Positions 60,746 to 64,000 of a stretch of DNA of 64,000 bases are shown here, piece after piece; the stretch's first letter is position 1; the number at the start of each line of letters is the position of its first letter. Below the pieces are notes generated by a model, which searched no databases, was not told the origin of the DNA, and saw only the letters and a program-made list of their open reading frames with translations. This stretch comes from Synaphobranchus kaupii. Taxonomy: Eukaryota; Chordata; Actinopteri; Anguilliformes; Synaphobranchidae. The position numbers and the translations under genes are program-made. The DNA is taken from NCBI GenBank assembly GCA_029718625.1, contig CM056395.1:23559368-23623367 (forward strand). Reading direction: 5' to 3'.

Positions 60746-61720
60746 GTTCATTAAGCCACAGGATAAAGATGTGTACTTAATTATATTTTTCTTCAAATGT
60801 GCAAAACACGAAGATGATAAATATCTAATTTTCTGAACGCGACGCTGGAGGTCTGATGTGGCGTGTCTGTTCTACATGGACGTTCGCTTCGAGTTCACCT
60901 CTGTTTGGAAGCCGGCTTAAACGGTTGAACGCCAGACTGGTTTAAAATGTAAAACCTTAATTTAGAGTAGTTGCCTTTCCCAGCAACATTTAAGTTGGCC
61001 CCTCCCCTCCCCACCCCACCCCACATTTGAGGTCACATTTGAGAATAGTTCTCCCTCGAATTCTTTACTGCAACACAGCTTGTATTTACTCTCATGGTCT
61101 TTAGTTTCCCAGCTGTTGACAATTGAACTTCTTCACTACTGTGATGTACAAAAGCTGTTGTATTGGACGGTAGTGAGGTTGAGAGGATTTCTCCCATCTG
61201 GAATGCTTGAATGGTTTGTTCTTATGCAATCGGCCGGCTGTTCCAACGTCCACTTATCCCATTATTCTGAAGAGTTCCGGAGAGTTCCGATATTTGGGTT
61301 TAGATGGATGACGTATAAGTGGATTTTAGGAGCCAACTCTTGTCAGACTTGGGGGCTGGGGCTGGTAGGGGTTACCTGGTTAAAATGAAACGCTATGGGG
61401 TTGATGACTTGTCCTCCAAAAGCAGGTGTTAGGGTTTTACTGAGCTTCCTGCAGATTAGGATCGTGAGTTGTGTTCACCGCCCTGCATCAGTGAAGTACA
61501 TTCAGATCCCACCCAAAAGGTGAGACAGAAATCGTCAGTGCGGATTCCGTAAGGATCCGTATTTTTGGATATTTAGATCTTGGATGTGCGAGGCAAAGAC
61601 CAGAGGTCCTAGCTGTCTTTGGGTATGGGAGAGAAGGTATCATCTGGTAGTTTGGGGGAGAGGCGAGGCGTGGCTGGTTGCCCGGGGTTTTTTGCCCCTC
61701 TGTTGGTGTCAGTCCTCCAG
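60746..61720. other. GRK intron 2, no feature recognised
   Basis: Nothing recognised on either strand. Confidence 0.4.
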
Positions 61721-61724
61721 ACAG

Positions 61725-62230
61725 GTCTGTGAGTGCGTGTCTGCAAGTGCGGTGTCTGTGAGTGTGATCTCTATCTGTGAGTGCCTTGTCTGTGTCTGTG
61801 AGTGGCTTGTCTGTGAGTGTGTGTGTCTGTGTCTGTGAGTGTCTGTGTCTGTGAGTGCGTGTGTCTGAGTGCGTGTGTCTGTGAGTGTGTGTGTGTGTAT
61901 GTGTGTCTGTGAGTGTGTGTGTCTGTGAGTGCGTGTGTCTGTGAGTGCGTGTGTCTGTGAGTGCGTGTGTCTGTGAGTGCGTGTGTCTGTGAGTGCGTGT
62001 GTCTGTGAGTGCGTGTGTCTGTGAGTGCGTGTGTCTGAGTGTGTGTGTCTGTGAGTGTGTGTGTCTGTGAGTGTTGTGTCTGTGAGTGCGTGTGTCTGTG
62101 AGTGCGTGTGTCTGTGAGTGCGTGTGTCTGTGAGTGCGTGTGTCTGTGTGTCTGAGTGTGTGTGTGTCTGTGAGTGCGTGTGTCTGTGAGTGCGTGTGTC
62201 TGTGTGTCTGAGTGTGTGTGTGTCTGTGAG
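61725..62230 (+). repeat. 16-bp minisatellite, TG-rich
   Basis: The unit GTGCGTGTGTCTGTGA is repeated about 25 times with GTGTGTGT and deletion variants. Long - strand frames across it (Thr/His-rich) are artefacts. Confidence 0.95.
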
Positions 62231-64000
62231 CCCTGTAGAGCTGGGACATGCGGTACAGCTCGGCCTCCTCACTTCCACCCAGACGGGGATCAGTGAGAGA
62301 GGAAAATAATCAGCGGGAAGCCGTCGGGAAAATCTGTTCCTTTCGGAATGAACATTGCACAGAATCTGGACCTCTGCTTAGTGTGAATGAGTGTGTTTGT
62401 GCGTGCGTGCGTGCGAGCGAGTGTGAATACGTGTGCATGTAATTGTCAGCGTTCGGGCCTGCATCGCTTTCGAGTGTGACCACAGAGAGCATATCTGCGC
62501 ATGTAGGCTATGTTGACACTTGAATGTGTGGCTGCCTGGACGATGAGGTCCGGCATGCTGTCGTTGGCAGTCTCGAGAGCAGGGGGGTGGAGCCTGAGGT
62601 AGGGGGCGGGATCAGAGCCAGGGGGCCAGGTGCAGAGCAGGAAAACAGAAGAGTTGGAATGACCTAGATGCAGACAGAGTGACCGATAGACACACACACA
62701 CACACACACACTCCTCTTTTTCATGAGAAAGGTGCGACTGCTGACCTAGCATAGGTCTAACCTAGACTCGGGTCATCTCTCTCCCCCTCTCTCTCCTTCC
62801 CCCTCTTTATGTCTCTTGCTCTCTCTCTCCCCCCCCCTCTCTCTCATTCTCATTTTCTCTCATTTCCCTCTCTTTCCACCTTTTATCTCTTGCTCTCCGT
62901 GTCTCTTTCTCCCTCCCCCTCTTTATGTCTCTCGCTCTCTCTCTGTTTCTCTCTCTCTCTCTGTCTCTCAATGGCCGTTGAGTGAGAGAGGCGGAGCTTA
63001 GTGGCGCCCTGGCAGTCAAAGTCGTGCTCCAGAGGCGGTGAGCGAATGGGGGGGGGGTGCGCTGGGGAGGCGGATGACGCACGCGGTTCCCGTCGTTAAC
63101 GAGGTCGCTCGCCTTCCCTTGGCAGCCGCGCGGAACTGTAGCGGGAGTCTGGGGAGCCGAGCCCCTTCCTTCCTACGACGGCGGTGTTATGTGTGGTCAG
63201 CCCCAGCCAAGCCTCAGCCTCAGGCCACAGCTTGTGCGCCCTTTTAAAACGCTCCTCCGGACAACAAAAACCCCCCCCCCCCGCCCCCAGGGAAAAGTTC
63301 CGCGCCTTTATAAATCTGCCTCGTCCAAATTGCTGTTGCGGGGCGTTTCATTTTAAACCGTTCGCTTGGCATTCTTCTTTTCCCCAGTAAACTTGAAATA
63401 AATTTACACCTCCGCAACTGGGGTGCACCTGCGAAGCGTGACAACGTTAAACTTAAACAATAGATCACTTTTAAGAGGACGGTCTTTCATGTCGGTGAGT
63501 CACAGAGATGAGCTTTAAAGAAAATGGGCTCCTCTGATGTTGTTTTTTTTTTAAAAAGATGTGGTGTGGTTCATTCTGAATCTGACTCCTTCTCAGCTCA
63601 CACACATTTTACACTACAAATTCGTCAAGGTCTTTTCCAGGCCCGTGGAAGAATGTGCAGTTTCAGGCGAAGTCTGTGGGTCAGAGTCTCCAGTAAAGCT
63701 TTTCCATGTTAAAAAATATGCATACACAACTGCGTGCGGGTGTGTTAGGTCAGCTGTTACCTGCTATGACTTCACAGGCAAAGTATCTTGGCCGCTCTCT
63801 AAACCTCGTTTGTCTGCAGCTCGGTAAAAAGGCCTGTAAAACTGCACGTCGCTCGTTATGGAAGACTTCCACTTTCAAGTTCCTGTGCATTCTCATCGCA
63901 CCTTGAATGGGAAGATCCCTTAAGCCTTAGATCTACCTGAATGACTTTCTGCCAAGCGAAATTAATGGTCTGCAGCTCGCAAAGCCAAACAGCTGCCATT
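62231..64000. other. GRK intron 2 to window end
   Basis: CT-rich repeat at 62770-62972, a C/G-rich patch at 62985-63290 and CA run at 62690-62711. No further GRK exon was found. The GC patch could be an internal promoter but nothing supports this beyond composition. Confidence 0.4.

Noticed and set aside
61488..62278. His/Thr-rich frame of 253 codons on the - strand
   Set aside because: Translation of the 16-bp TG-rich minisatellite.

Overview
The window is vertebrate nuclear DNA, almost certainly a teleost fish. The genes have short exons and long introns. The spacer is packed with fish-type repeats: tRNA-headed SINEs ending in TAATG repeats, Tc1-like DNA transposons, foldback MITEs, CR1/L2-like LINE tails and very abundant microsatellites. 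I cannot name the species. No bacterial-type operons, CRISPR arrays or phage genes are present.

Three protein-coding genes can be supported. (1) scoc (short coiled-coil protein) is on the + strand, coding exons between 6302 and 7183, with a candidate 5'UTR exon ending at 4773. (2) clgn (calmegin, the calnexin-like ER chaperone) is on the - strand. Its 14 coding exons run from 22509 down to 11729, with a likely non-coding first exon near 24631-24720. It converges on scoc, as SCOC and CLGN do in human. Two exons each carry one extra base, in a C/G homopolymer, relative to a continuous reading frame. (3) A G protein-coupled receptor kinase of the GRK4/5/6 subfamily is on the + strand. Only coding exon 1 (32576-32627) and exon 2 (56612-56707) are in the window, separated by a 24-kb intron; the RGS, kinase and C-terminal exons lie beyond the right edge. 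I favour grk4 on synteny only.

Layout: 1-4.5 kb, no recognised gene. 4.5-9.4 kb, scoc. 10.0-10.4 kb, a nested foldback element. 11.4-24.7 kb, clgn, whose introns hold MITEs, SINE/LINE pieces and long CA, CT and CACT arrays. 24.8-32.3 kb, intergenic, with LINE and Tc1 fragments, foldback elements and a diverged duplication. 32.3-64 kb, the GRK gene. Its intron 1 contains a 29-bp minisatellite split by two different Tc1-like insertions, a TTAA-flanked MITE, an RT fragment, a decayed Tc1 pseudogene nested in another repeat, and a full-length SINE. Its intron 2 contains a 1.5-kb array of a 40-bp repeat with an exact six-unit higher-order duplication.

The genes do not form a pathway. scoc acts at the Golgi and in autophagy, clgn in ER glycoprotein folding, and the GRK at the plasma membrane in receptor desensitisation. 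I found no convincing new biological system. The best leads are the repeat architecture (same-site Tc1 insertions in a minisatellite, the higher-order 40-bp satellite, TTAA MITEs), the TG-repeat splice acceptor of the last clgn exon, and the two homopolymer frame breaks in clgn.
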